The notes under the pieces were generated by a model. That model saw nothing but the letters and a program-made list of their open reading frames with translations, had not been told where the DNA came from and did not search any database. Both the position numbers and the translations under genes were made by a program. From the NCBI GenBank assembly GCA_963969365.1, contig OZ017750.1, positions 1,054,001 through 1,118,000 on the forward strand: a stretch of 64,000 bases of DNA. Direction: 5' to 3'. This document shows, piece after piece, positions 19,804 through 32,100 of this stretch. Origin of the DNA: Asterochloris sp. CNOR1 (lineage: Eukaryota > Chlorophyta > Trebouxiophyceae > Trebouxiales > Trebouxiaceae). Positions within the stretch are counted from its first letter, which is position 1. Each line of letters starts with the position of its first letter.

Positions 19804-22800
19804 ATGGTATCCATCAGTTTGGCTGCAGCAATGCATGCAAAATGGCAACACTATCTGAAGTTCTGGCGCTTTCCACGATGCAGGTCACTGCCACAGACCC
19901 TTCTGCACCCTGAACAGCAACAGATGGCAGCTCTGGAGCAGCTACACCACCTACAGACAGCACTAGCAGGCTCAGATGCTGGGCTTCCAGACTTGGAAGA
20001 GCTTCTACTGCCAGACATTGACACCCTGCTTGACAACAGAACAGATGAACAGCCTGGCTCAGCATGCCACCCCGTCTTAGACACAGACACAGCCAGACTT
20101 CGGTACAGTGAGGTGCCACAGGCCAGTCAGTGGCCAGGCTCCTTTGAACGCGGAGACTCTGCGGGCTCAAGCCTCACCTCTGTTGTGCGTGGCATCTCAA
20201 CTGCACAGGTCAGTCCAGTCAATGAGAGCTGCACGTGCAGTGCAAGCCAGACAGCGCTTGGGCAATTGCATTCATCTGCATGAGATGGGCTAGCGTACCT
20301 CCGTTCACGTGAAGTTGTGCCTTTCCGCTCATCCTCGTGCATGGTGTCAGGGGCAGAAACGCTCTGCTGTGTTTGAGTGCGCTGCTCCCTTTTGGATTGC
20401 ACTGCTGCCGTGCAGGAGGAGCAGGACGGCCCGCAGAGGCTGGTCAACCTGAGCTTCCTACCACGGACTGGACCGGCAGCTGGAGCGGACAGCAGAGAAA
20501 TGACACGCTGGCACTCAGAGCCTAACCTGGATGCCATCCTGTGAGTCTGGGCTGCACTTTCTTGGGCAAGCCTCCGGCTGCACACTGTGTGGTGATCCTA
20601 TAAGAGCTGCAGCGATCATATGTTTGACGCCAAGCGTCGCCAAAACCCTGCCGAGCTCGTTCCCAGAGGTTCCTGCAGCAGAGGTCTCAGTGCAGTGCTG
20701 TGTTAAGTATGACGTGTTCATCTGGCTGGAGGGAGAAAAACTCGCCATGTGTTCATACGTTTCATCTTGCCCCTTGAGTTTCATGGTAGTCAACCGTAAA
20801 AGAGATGTTGCCATGTCATGGTGAGTGCAGTCAGAGCTTGAAGCCCCTGCTGCAGGGGCGCCGCGCTGCTCAATACCTCCCCGGAGCTGACCTCTGCCTT
20901 GAGGAGACCCCAGCAGGAGACCCTCCCCCCGAGCTGCACAACCCCATGGGCTGCCTCACATCCATTGCCAAGCGCACAGCGCGCTGTCCGCCATTTGGAG
21001 GTGCGCCAAGGTGGCCTGCCCCGTCCCTCCTGGAGCGCCCTGCAGCAGCCCCCGCACCAGCCTGGCGTGCCTCGCGCAAGGGGTTCGCCTGCCGGCGCGC
21101 AGCTGCTTAGCACCCCCTTTGCAGGGGTTGCAGCAGGGCAGCAGCAGGCCGCACCCTCCCCTTTTGCTGGCATGACGTGGGGCCCGCAGCAGGTGGCACG
21201 GCAGCAGGCGCTGGCCACGCCTTGTGCAGGCCCGCAGGCCCGGGCGCAGGCCCGTCCCCGCCGCATGGCAGGCCGGCCCTCGGCTGTGGTGTCTGGCCGC
21301 GCAGGGGAGCCCCACAGGTCGGAGCAGCACCCGCCTGCCCTGCCGGTGCCCGAGCAGCCTGCTGCGCCCCAGGCAGGGGCGGTCTCCCTGCGGAGGCGCC
21401 ACTCCGCGCAGCTGCCCATGGCCGCCAGCCAGGCACCGCCCCTGGCAAGCGCTGCTGATATGCTTGTGCAGTGGCACAGTCACCAGCAGCTGGGCGGGCA
21501 GGTGGCACAGCCGCCTGCTGAGCTGCAGCAACAGTTGGGTGCAGAGCTGCCTGCTGCGCAGCCTCAGGAGCCAGATGGGGCACCCACACAGGCTGCAGCG
21601 TCGTCGCCGCAGAAGCGCCCCCTTGACCTGGGGCATGCCTTTTCGCTGGACTCTCAGCTGCTGGCAGCAGGAGGGCGAGGTGCGTCATTCCAGCAGACAG
21701 CTGCCCTCCGTCGCAGCTGTCTGCACTTCTGCTTTTTGTACTGTGCCTGTCAGTGGGACTGCCAGCAGCAGGCGGCAAGGTGCGTCTGGGAGGCCGGTGC
21801 AGCTCTCTGCGAATTCCAAATGTGGGAATGCCAGTGGGGCTGCTTGCATGCAGTGCATTGCTGAAAGGCTTGCATGTCAGTACATTTCTGGGAAGGGCCT
21901 GTCTTGACTTCTGCATGTCTGTCAGGCCGGAAGATGGCTGGCCGGCGCCGCAGCTTCTGGTCAGCCCGTACCAGGTGCACCTCAAAGGGGCTGCTGTTCA
22001 GACACACCAATGCCTTTGTCAGCTGAATGCAGGCTGGTCAAGCGCTTTGGCCCTGTTTGTCATGGAACTCCCACCCTCAATGCCCTGCTTGTTGCTGCCT
22101 CACACACAAGTGGTTGTGGCCCTGGCTGCAGGGAAGAGCAAGCTGGGCAAGGCAAGGTGGGTCAAGGTGGACCCCAAGAGGAAGCGCGATGAGGACATGA
22201 ACGCCCTGAGGGCAGCCCGCCTGCGACAGAGGTCAGTGAGCACGTTTGCTGTCTGCAGCAGTCTCTGTCAGGCATTTGCTGTTGGGCGGTGGCACAGCCG
22301 CCCTCCAGTGTCGCCGTGCTCAGCAACAAGTGGCTTGTGCCATTGCATGCCGCCGCACTGCAGCTGAATGCTGGTGTCCAACAAGCTGCACCCCTTACAG
22401 AGTTCAGTGCTCAGCAGTGTCAACCCTGTGCCACTGCGTAGAGCCGCCCAGGTGGTCATCAGTTCTGAGCAGGCTGCCTGCCCCACAGGTACGAGCAGGA
22501 CCTGGCTCAGATGGAGCTCATGCAGCGCCAGGGCGCATCGGGCCGCCAGGATGCGGCTGCCGCAGCCACTGCTGAGCCGGGCAGGAGCCCCCCTCGCGAG
22601 GACAGCCAGGCTTCAGATGCCTCTGCAGCAGGTGTGAGCTTCGCTGCTGCGCTTCTGCACACGCTTGTCTGAAGGCCTGGGGTACGCTAAGGCTGCCTGT
22701 GTCGAAGCCTGATGACTGCACAGCAGCCTGCAGAGTGTGCCCTGTGAGGATGGCCAGGCCTGAGATGCCTTGGCGGCAGGTATGGCCATGAGTGCTGCAG

Positions 22801-23472
22801 CTCTGCACATGCAAAGTTGTGTCCCACAGCATATGACACATAAGGCACAGGATCCTCTGGAGTTCCTTCGTCAAAGCTTGGTGCCTGCTCAGCAGTCTGG
22901 GATGTTTGCCGGGTGCAAATTTCAGTCAAGACAGACGGCAGGCTGCACTGGGCTGCCATGTGCTGGGCTGGGTGGTTGCACAGCACCCCCTGCTGGACGC
23001 CATATCAGCAGCAGCAGCAGCGGATCCCACCCCTGTCAATGGCTCTGAAACATCTGGCTTGCTGTTTGCGGTGTGTCAAACCAGGTCCTGCTGTGCAGGC
23101 AGCATCTGGCAGCAGCGGCGGCTATCGGAGGACCTGGCACCCTGCTGCTGTGCTCTTCAACAATATCTGCACACCCCAGTCTGTTGCTATGCAGGCAGCA
23201 CCTCGCAGCAGCGCCAGCTGGGCCCACCCCTGTCAGAAACACTGGAGGCGTCAGTCAGCACAGCCATGCTGGCAACCTTTCGGTCCCACAATAATGGAGG
23301 CATTAGTCAGCCCAGCCTGAACACTTTGGAGTCAGAGACACAAGCCCTGCTGGCCCAATGCTCAGCCCAGGGGCCCCACGATTGGGGCGTGGCCCCCTCT
23401 GTCTCCTTAAACGACAGTCTGCTGGATGATTTGCTGGTGCCCGGCCTGAACATGGGACAGTTCGACTTCTAG
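19804..23472 (+). CDS. Unrecognised, mostly disordered protein with acidic ends (possible nuclear coactivator)
   Basis: I do not recognise the family. Six exons join in phase to about 624 aa: 19804-20208, 20416-20540, 20856-21679, 22132-22231, 22489-22631, 23195-23472. The ATG follows an in-frame TGA six bases upstream. The N-terminus is acidic and hydrophobic ('DLEELLLPDIDTLLD'), followed by the short basic-aromatic 'EMTRWHSEPNLDAIL'. The large third exon is Gln/Ala/Pro-rich and looks disordered. A basic block 'KARWVKVDPKRKRDEDMN' leads into a short coiled-coil-like 'ALRAARLRQRYEQDLAQMEL'. The C-terminus returns to acidic-hydrophobic ('SLNDSLLDDLLVPGLNMGQF'). This layout suits a transcriptional coactivator, but that is inference from composition. 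An alternative exon at 21929 (Arg-rich) could be included. Confidence 0.7.
22984..23245 (+). repeat. Junction echoes of the last exon of the disordered-protein gene
   Basis: The true acceptor and exon start (23186-23245; GCTATGCAG then GCAGCACCTCGCAGCAGCG) are copied at 23088-23130 (GCTGTGCAG then GCAGCATCTGGCAGCAGCG), about 100 bp upstream. A fainter copy at 22984-23055 matches the more distal exon part (CCCACCCCTGTCA). Confidence 0.65.
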
Positions 23473-24881
23473 GGTTTCCCGTCATCAGCTCTCTTGCCTG
23501 GCAGCTCCCCACCGGCCGTTTGCTCCTGCTCTGGCTGTTCTTTATCCAGATGGTGTCTTCTTTTAGGCTGGTGGCAGCTCCATTGGAATTCCACACGGCT
23601 AGCTGCCACCATGCTGTCCAATGTCCCAGCCAGATGCTGCGCTTGATTCACAGCCGCACCATCTGGTTTACCAGACTGCGTCACATTGACTGCATCTTCG
23701 ATCAAGCCCCCGCCTCAGTCATCATGAAGAGAACGTGTGGGATGTGCAGTATTAGCAGCAGCAAGTCTGTCCCTGCAGTGAAGCATGGACCATGGTCCTA
23801 TGATCCCATTAAAAGTCCCCTGCATGAAGGGCCCTCCATAGTGTAGAGAGCTTGAGAACAGGATTGTTGATTCACTTGCACAACCACCCATAACCAGTTG
23901 TGTTTGAATGCTGTTGCTTGCTGCCCGGCCATGTAACGACGAACAGCTATATAGCTCACTTCTAGCTCTGCAGGCGCTGGAATTGTGCCTGTGGCTCATG
24001 CAAAGGTGGTGCTGGGACTGTAAGCAAAAGTGCTGTCACCCAGAACATCAATGGGAGTGCGGCAGACAGCAAGGGTGCCTGCCCTGATGCAGCTCATGCG
24101 GATGTGAGTAAAGCAGTGTCGTGCCAACCTTGCTGCTTCAGCACTTCCCAGCCACCTCCCTTCCCACACTCTGTGCTGCCTGCAGGCTAGTTATCCACTG
24201 ATTCAATCTCAAGCCTGACAGTCCTCCCCCGTCTTGATTTACTTCCCCTATGCTGTGCTGCGGCGGTCTGCCTGGCCTGAACGCACAATCAGCTTATACT
24301 TGCCCCCTTGAGAAGCCCTGTGTTAGTGCCATCTGTAACATCAACATCTGAAGAAGACATCACCAAGCAGCCATTGCAGCACATGAAGGGCAAACTGAGC
24401 TGGACCTCAAGCCAGCTGACATTTTGGTGGCAGACTCCTGTGCTCAGCTGTGGCACCTTGCTGTGCTCTCCAGCCAACAACTGACTGGTTCAGTACGAGG
24501 CCAGGCATGTTAAAAGGCCCATACGCAAACACTAGGGCGCCATGCAACAGCAAGCGAGGACCAGCAGTGACGCCTGCAGCAGTGAAGCTCCCAAAGCTGG
24601 GGGGTCATAAATCCATTACAAAGAAGGTTAGGGGTTAGATGGTGACAATCGCCCTTGAGTGCATTTCTGGGGCCACCGGCGCAGCACTGCTGGGCCTGTC
24701 TGGCAGCTGCTCAACGTATGCACTTGACAGGTAGAGGTGATTCCATGAGTCAGAACAGGATCGATTCATTCGTCAGATAGGCCCGCCCGTAGGCTGCAGT
24801 CTCGTGCAGGGTCGTGGCGACATCCTTTCAGCGAGAGCATTCACAAGGAGATCACAGGATGCGCGCAGTGAGGCAGTTGCC
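23473..24881. other. Spacer of 1.4 kb
   Basis: No supported gene lies here. The first part should be the 3' UTR of the preceding gene (candidate TGTAA at 23932-23936). The rest is moderately AT-rich, with only short ORFs on both strands and no recognised domain. The end must hold the promoter of the next gene. Confidence 0.45.
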
Positions 24882-25796
24882 ATGGTCTGCGCCATCGCAG
24901 CTTCCAGCCAAATTCAGCAGAACCACCAGCACCCGCAGAGCTTCAGAGCTAAGATACCACAGGAGGCTGTTCAGGTGACAAGAGAAAGGTCGTCAGTGGC
25001 ATCATCTTGGCAGCTTCTGCGCTGTGTGCAGCCACACGCCGAGCAACTGCACATCAAGCTTGCTTACTGGGGGGTATTCCAGCACAATAGAGCTCACTCT
25101 CTCCCTTTTCGCTGCAGCCCTACTGTCTTCCCAGGAGATGAGTCTCCATACAGTGGCCTGAGGCACCCTCCTGAGTTGCCTGAGGAGCTGCAGGAAGACA
25201 CTCAATCACAGGATATCATGGAGAAAGAGCTGCATGCCTTTGCCTTCAAGACCTCCCGAGAGGCGAGTCCTCAATGTGCTGCTTTTGGCACTCCACCCCC
25301 CCACTCTCAAGCATGAGCCAGGCCTGGCCTGTTCTGGTGGCTGCCACATTGGGCGCTGCGTCCGCTGGGCGCCTGCAGCCGTTGCATGTTCCGCTGCAGT
25401 CCCGCTCCTTGACATTTCCCGAGCCACAGGCACAATGACAACCCCGTCCTGCCCTGCAGATGTACGAGCAGTTCCCTGAGCTTGTGCGCGCCAGCTCGCC
25501 GCTGCTTTTGGACAAGCCTGGGGAGCCGGCAGGCTCAGCGGCGCTCAGGGTCGCTGACGGCGGACCTCTAACAGGTGCGCTGCTTCATGTGTTCTGCCTG
25601 TGAGGCCTTGCCCTTGAGCTCTCAGTGCTGAGCAGCTGCAGTGACCAGTTCAGTCATTTGCTTCTTTGCAGCAGGGAAGGCAGCGCTGGCTGCTGAGCGG
25701 ATGCGCTCCAACCAAGTGGAGTCCTGCTGCAGGTCACAGAACAAGGCCACCGGCAGTGGCTCCAACATCATGGCACAGGCCGCGCCTGCACCATGA
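24882..25796 (+). CDS. Small orphan protein (about 206 aa)
   Basis: I do not recognise this protein and treat it as tentative. A three-exon model closes in phase: 24882-25262, 25460-25574, 25672-25796. The first intron would use a GC donor (GAG|GCGAGT) and the third exon has a GCAGCAG tandem acceptor. The middle is acidic ('PELPEELQEDTQSQD'), followed by 'MYEQFPELVRASSPLLLDKP' and a basic 'ALAAERMRSNQVESC'. No signal peptide, membrane segment or known motif is visible. A candidate TGTAA lies at 26020-26024. It is separate from the downstream SMP-C2 gene because an in-frame stop ends it. Confidence 0.4.
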
Positions 25797-26167
25797 ACCC
25801 TCTCCTGAAGCACTTTTGAGGGAGGTGCAGCTCCGCAGAGGCCCCTGATCCCTCTGTAGCCTGCCTGACATCAGCCTGTACATCATGTTGCCCTGTACAC
25901 TTCCTGCCTTCTGTCCTCCTGCCCAACTCCCTTTTTTAATGAGGTTTGATGCACATTATATGTCATGCTTGCATGGCCAGTGTGAGCGTTGTTATAACAA
26001 CGAGAGGAGACAAATTTGCTGTAAATTGACAGCCTGCAGGATTACTTAGTCATGGCATCAAGTGCAGTAGTCTCACTACCGCCTTCAGGAAGCTATGCGA
26101 CGGCATAGCTCAGGCTGGCGAATATGAGTACATGAGTGCAGCCATGCGCCACACTGATTGCTAGCAA
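25797..26167. other. Spacer upstream of the SMP-C2 gene
   Basis: This AT-richer 370-bp stretch has a TGTAA at 26020-26024 that could end the small upstream gene. An in-frame TAG lies at 26162-26164, just before the next ATG. No other feature is seen. Confidence 0.45.
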
Positions 26168-29100
26168 ATGCCTGAAGCTAATGCCACTGATGTCCTGGCT
26201 GAGCTGCACAAGCTGCAGAAGCAGGTACCTCGTCGCTCTGACACACAGACACTGTCTCTGTCAATCCTGACTCCTCCCACCAAAAACCCCTTCCACGCTC
26301 CAGGTTGAGCAGCTCAGCACCCAGACAGCATTTTTCCAGATTGCCAAGGCATGGAAGCGGCATCCTGTGGGCAGGACCTGGATCCTGCTGCAGGGGGCAC
26401 TGCTCACGCTGGCCGTGCTGGCAGCTCTTTGCTACTGCTTCTGGGTGCGGATGCAAGCCGTTCGGGACTACCTCACGCGGGACAAGATTGCCAAGGAGGT
26501 GACTTATGCATGCTATGCATCACAAGCGGGGCGCCTGTGGCCTGCCAGGGGCCCAAGGAGTCATAGGGGCACCGCAGATTGCTCTGCTGAGCCAGTCTGA
26601 TCTCCAGCAGCCAGGCTGGCAATTTCTGTGCTGCCAGTGCGACCTCCTGCAGAACTCTTGGGCGCAGAAGGAGCCTGAGCTGAAACTGTCCAGGAGGGGC
26701 AGATGCGCCTTCCTCCGCATGCAGCCCTCCCATGCTGTGTGTGGAGCCGACATTGTCCAGCTGCCAGCTGTGCAGTGCACTATGAGGGGAGGCGTCTGTG
26801 GCCATGGCCTTTCACCTTTCTGCGCACTGCCTTCAGACATTGCCCTTCAGGTGTCAGAGATGAGCAAAGAGGAGCTGCTTAAAGTCCTGGGGCCAGGCAA
26901 CCTGCCCGCCTGGATTGGCAGCCCCGACTGCATGCGGGTGTCATGGGTCAATGATCTGCTCGGTAAGAGTGTTCTCTCGGGCCCCAGAGTGCTTTGGTAC
27001 TGTTGAATTGACGTGGCTTGTGCATTTTCTTGTGAGGCCCAGCAAGTGTCATCTGCCTTGCTCATCAGGCCCTGCCACCAGCGCGTCTGGTGTCGGGCAT
27101 CAGCACTGCCTGCAGGCAGGCATCGCTGCAGCGGTGTAGGGACACAGTTTAGTGGGTACTGGACAGAGATGCTGTGCATCAGCTGTGGGTGCAGACAAGA
27201 GCTCCCTGCAGCAAGGCGGGAGCCGACGCTCAATGGCTTCAAGTGCTGTCCCCTGCAGAGCAGCTCTGGCCCAGGCTGCAGGACGTGTTCAACCTGAGGT
27301 ACAAGGAGGTGGTGGAGCCGCTGATCCAGCAGAGCAAGCCGCGCTGGGTGTTTGAGACCAGGGTGCTCAGCTTTGAGATAGGGGACGTGCCCCCAGCCAT
27401 CACGGGGGTGAAGGCCTTCAAGGAGTCCAGCTCACCCAATCACGTGAGCTCCCTTCTGCAGTACTGCCTGCCGTGGCTGCTGCAGCTTTGACTTGCCTGC
27501 ATGCGGGCAGCACCACAAAGGGTGCAGCATCCCCTTCTGGGGAGGGCAGAGTGGGGTCTTGCCCACGCAAGCAGCTCTGCTTCAAGCGCACCGACTGGCA
27601 CAGTGGAGTCATGCGGCTGCCACACGGAGGCATGCTCTGTGTCCTGCAACTCACATTCTGTGGTGCTCAAAAGCCAATCTGTCATGCTGCACCTGCAGCA
27701 GGCCCCTTCAGCACGCTGAATCAGCTCTGGGCGCCTGCAGGTGGTAATGGAGTTCAGCTTCCGCTGGGCAGGTACACAGCGGGTGAAGCTGCTCATCAAA
27801 CCCTGCCCGCCCTCCTGGGGCAGGTTTGCGCCGCCTGGTTTCGCCCATGCAGTGTCCAACCTCCTGTCCTGCAAGGTGCGCCACTGGGCAGTGCAAGGTG
27901 CTTGCAGCGCAGACTGGCCTGCAGCAGCATACCCATGCACCGCGAGGCGCGGCATGCGCAGCCAGCATTACAGAGCACCATCGTCACTGGTGGAGGCTGT
28001 ACCTGGGCAGCCATGTCTTGCTCTGGGCACACAGGCTTGGCTGTGGACAGTGCATGAGATCAGGCTATGCACCCCGGCCAATGCAGTGCAGAGTGCTGCA
28101 GGCCATCACATGAGGTCAGGCTGAATCAGCCTAAATTACTCTGCTGGTCAAAGTGCGGCCACAAGGCACCTGCTTTTCTTCTTAGCTGGCTATTGAGTGT
28201 GCCATTGCATCTGGAACAAGACTGAATCCCACTGATGGTCAGTGTGCCTGCCCTGCGGGGCCAGAAGGCGCTCATTTTCATGTGCAGGTGGCCATTGAGG
28301 ATGTGCAGGCAGAAGGACGCCTGCGAGTAGCAGCTCAGCCCCTGTTAGGGGTGGATCGGCTGGCCACGGTCCTCCAGGTCAGTTCACCATAATTCTGCTG
28401 TCTGGGTTTGGGCAGCTGGCCAGGTTGCTCTGAAAGAGCAATGCCTGCAGAGGCCTGCTGCCATGATCGGCAGGCCTCCTCACGGCCCTAGGAGGGCGTA
28501 CCGCCAGGGGCTTGGCATGGTGGCTGGCTTTGTGTGCAACTCAGTGGATCTGCTGTGGGCTGGCACCCATACAGCTGCTCTGCATTGGCATGTGTCTCAG
28601 GAGAGCCCCTTGCTGGCATGCGGTAGCCACAGTGGCCCTCTCAAGGCGTGGCCATGAAGCTAGCTGGAGTGCTTGTGCTGTTTGGCCTGGCAACCTCAGC
28701 CTAGGCAAGTTGTGCTGCTCTTTAAAGCATGTCCCTGACTACGCAACTTCCCTGCCTGCAGCTGTCGCTGGTGGACATGCCGCAGTACGACTTTGCACTT
28801 GAGGTGTATGGAGGTAAGGCTGGCCTTTATTTGTAGTGCACAGGTGGGGTGCACCAAGAATCATGTTTCAATTTCTGGGGTGACGAGTCTTGTCGGGGGG
28901 GTCCGCAGATTGACATGATCCCAATTCCCTGTTGCTGCAGCTTGTGTGTGCCCTTTTGCTCTTGCCCGCCTGAAGCCACAGTCCCTGATGGCTGCCTGCA
29001 TCGAGTGCAGGTGACATCACCTTCATGCCCGGCCTGCGCAGCTGGATCACGTGGTTCGTGCATGCCAAGGTGCTGCGGCCCTACGTGCTGCCGGAGCGTC

Positions 29101-32100
29101 TCAGCGTGCCCATCAACTTCCTGTATGACACAGACCTCAATGTAAGCTACCCTCTGTGAGATCGGGCTCTCTCCTCAAGCTGGTGGTTTTGGCTGTGCTC
29201 CTTCACTGGCGTGCTCACATTGAGCTGCGCACTGGGGAGGCGTTTGTCCTAAGCAGGCAGGCTGCACTCTCTGTGCGTCCCAGTTTGCCAGGCATGCTGG
29301 CTGCTGACAGTTGTGCTCTTCAATACCCCCCTCAGCATGCACGACTCTTTGTGGGGCGCCACACCTGGCAGGCAGTGGGTTTTCTGCTCCTCAGACCTCT
29401 GATGCATGCAGACTGTGTGCTGTGCTGTCTGAGCACCCTGGATGGGGCTGCCCTCAGCAGGGGAGGCTGGCAGCCAGGCATGGAGGTATGTTTGTAAGGA
29501 CTGGCCACCAGCTGCTGTACCTTTGTGGGCCTGTCAACTCATCTGCTGGACTCAGCGACGCACAGCAACAGCCACGCAAAGCTGCTCATGTGCAGCTTCT
29601 GCAGTGGTGTGTGGCTGTGCCTGCAGAGGGCGACAGGGGCGTCCTGGATGCGGGACCCTAAGGGCATGCTCTTCCTGCGCCTCATTGAGGCCGTCAATGG
29701 TGAGGCCTGCCTTGCATGTGTGCCACACCAACAGATCTTGACAGTTTTGGAGGTATGGTGCATCACACTCAAGGAAATGCTTGCTGTGCTGTTCTACCAA
29801 AGTTGGTGGGTGTGAATTTCATGCTCTCCAGCTGAGGACTGCATCAGACACACAGTTGGCTTGGTCCTGCAGCCTATCTGGCATGGGGCTCTCAGTGGCA
29901 GTGCTGCCGTGCAGCCTCCTGCAGCCTTCACGTCAAGGCTGGTAGTGCTGTTGCGCAGCCTCCTGCAGGCTTCACGTCAAGGCTGGTAGTGCTGTGCTGT
30001 CAGAGCCCATGCACCTGCAGCAGGGTGTGAGCTTTCTGAGACCCATTCTTTCTGCCTGCAGTGCCAAGGATGGACCTGTTCTCGAACTCTGACCCCTTTG
30101 TGAAGCTGTGGACTCGAGAGAGCGTGAAGCAGCAGAGCCAGTCCAGAAGATCAACCAGCCACCCTGGCAAGCCCCCACTCTGCTGTGTCCCAGATGTTGT
30201 CGCTGCTTCTTTTGGCCTGATTTGAGAAGAGTAGGCCAGCTGCAGCGTGCCAGCTGCCTGCTGTCTGCACAGCCTTCTTGGGCAGGGATCCTCTGGCAGC
30301 TGTGGTGCACTTCCCATTCATTCCTAGTGAGAATTGTGGCGGCTGTCGAGCCCTTCCTATCTGTAGATTTAGTCCCTCTGTCTTCACTGCATTGCAGTGT
30401 GGAATGAGGACTTTGTTTTCTTGATACATGTGCCTGACAGCCAGACCCTGACAGGCGTCCTGTATGACGCTGACCCGATTGGCGCTGACCGCATTGGCAA
30501 GTGAGTTGTCCATCCACACCCACGCAAGAGAGCACCCTGGCCCCCCACACGGGGCACCTTATTGGCTCCCATTTGCAGGCCTGACTGCACTGTCCAAGCT
30601 GCACCTCATGCCTCAGCACTGCAAATCCTGAGTGTCTGCTGGCTCACTCATGCCTCTTGCGTGAGGCTGCAGTCCACAGCGTCCCTGCTGTGACAGAGTG
30701 CACCTTGTGAGCACTGCTCAATGTGCCATGCAACAGGCCAGCACCAACCCTGCCTCTCTCCAGACCACCAGGCGGGGGCCAGGGTGTATCTCAGCTCCGT
30801 CAGGGTGCTGGGTACAAGATGGCCATGCTTCAGGACTTGCCACCACCAGCGAACAGGGGCCCCTGCCCGCAGAGAGCAAAGACATCAGCAAGCTGCAGCA
30901 AGTTGAGTTCACCCTCAGAGATGTGGCCATGCCCTCTGCAGGTTTACAGTGCCCATCTGCACCCTGCTCCCTGGGGGTGGGGCGCCACATGCGGCTCCCC
31001 TGGGAGGCCACTGACACCCTGCTCGCTGACACAGACTCACTGCCAGCACCTGCCCACAGTGCCTGCAGGTTGCATCTATACCTTCCACCCTGCTCCCTGG
31101 AGCGCCGCAGGGCGTGTTGCTTGCCCTGGGAGGTCTGTGAGCCTGACTGCTGACGATCAGCTCACTGGCCCCAGCCTGCAAGATGGACCTCTTCGTCGCC
31201 ACCCTTCTCCCTGAGCAGGGGGGCTGATGAATGCTCCCTAGGAGACACAGTCACCCTGCCCAGTGACCATCACTGACTGGTGCTCCTGCCTGCAGGTTCC
31301 ACCTGCCCATCTCCAGCCTGCTCCCTGGGGAGGAGCAGGACATGTGGCTTCCCATCGAGGCCACCGCCAAGGAGGGGCGCAAGCTGGAGCGGGAGCACCT
31401 GCGCAACGCCAGGTCCTTCGGCACCCAGCAAGCTGAGGAGCGGGAGGCTCAGGAAAAGCATGCAGCCAGGCTGAATCGGGTGCTAGACGAGGCCAAGTCG
31501 CGGGCCAAGACGGGGCTCAAGACGCTCGGCATTGGAGAGGGGGAGTGCCGTGTGCGCGTCAAGGTGGGCTGGGTATGGGGGAAAGGGGTGGGGGGGCTGC
31601 CATGGGCTGGGCCAAGGGGTGGGGGGGTGCCGCATGCATGTCAGGGTGAGGGGCTGGGCTGGGCGTCTGCTGGGCTCTTGTGGGTACAGGCTATGGGTTG
31701 GGGATGCATGCAGTTCAGGGTGGGCTGGCAATGGGCGGTGTGCACTTCAGGATGAGCCCGGCGAACAAGAGGGGGACTGTGGCAGGCACCACCAGGGGCG
31801 GCTTGACTTTGTGGGGGGCATGTGTTGTTGACATCTGGATGGCCAGGCACTGGGGGACGGGCCCGGGGGGCAGGGACAGGTGGCATGCGCGCCAAGGTGG
31901 GCTGACGCAGGGGTTGTGCGGTGCTGAGGCAGGTCTCACGGGCAGGAGTCGCCAGTGCGCATTGAAGTGAGCAGGGCGCCGTCATGTGGTTGTCAAAGAC
32001 ATCTGCCTGCCTGTTCTGCTTAAGACCTGCCCAGGCAGTGTGCAGGCCCTGCTTCCCGCATCTAGAGGGGCGGTTGAGTGCCTGTCAGGGGTGGGCCACG

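Noticed and set aside
21929-21976. Arg-rich extra exon in the disordered-protein gene
   Set aside because: It has an acceptor and a donor, but its phase does not connect to the next exon at 22132, while the preceding exon joins 22132 directly.
21107-21985. 292-codon ORF on the minus strand
   Set aside because: It is a shadow of the large plus-strand exon 20856-21679, which is supported by phase-matched neighbours.
24289-24480. Short ORF on the minus strand in the 1.4-kb spacer
   Set aside because: 63 codons, no motif and no supporting splice partners.
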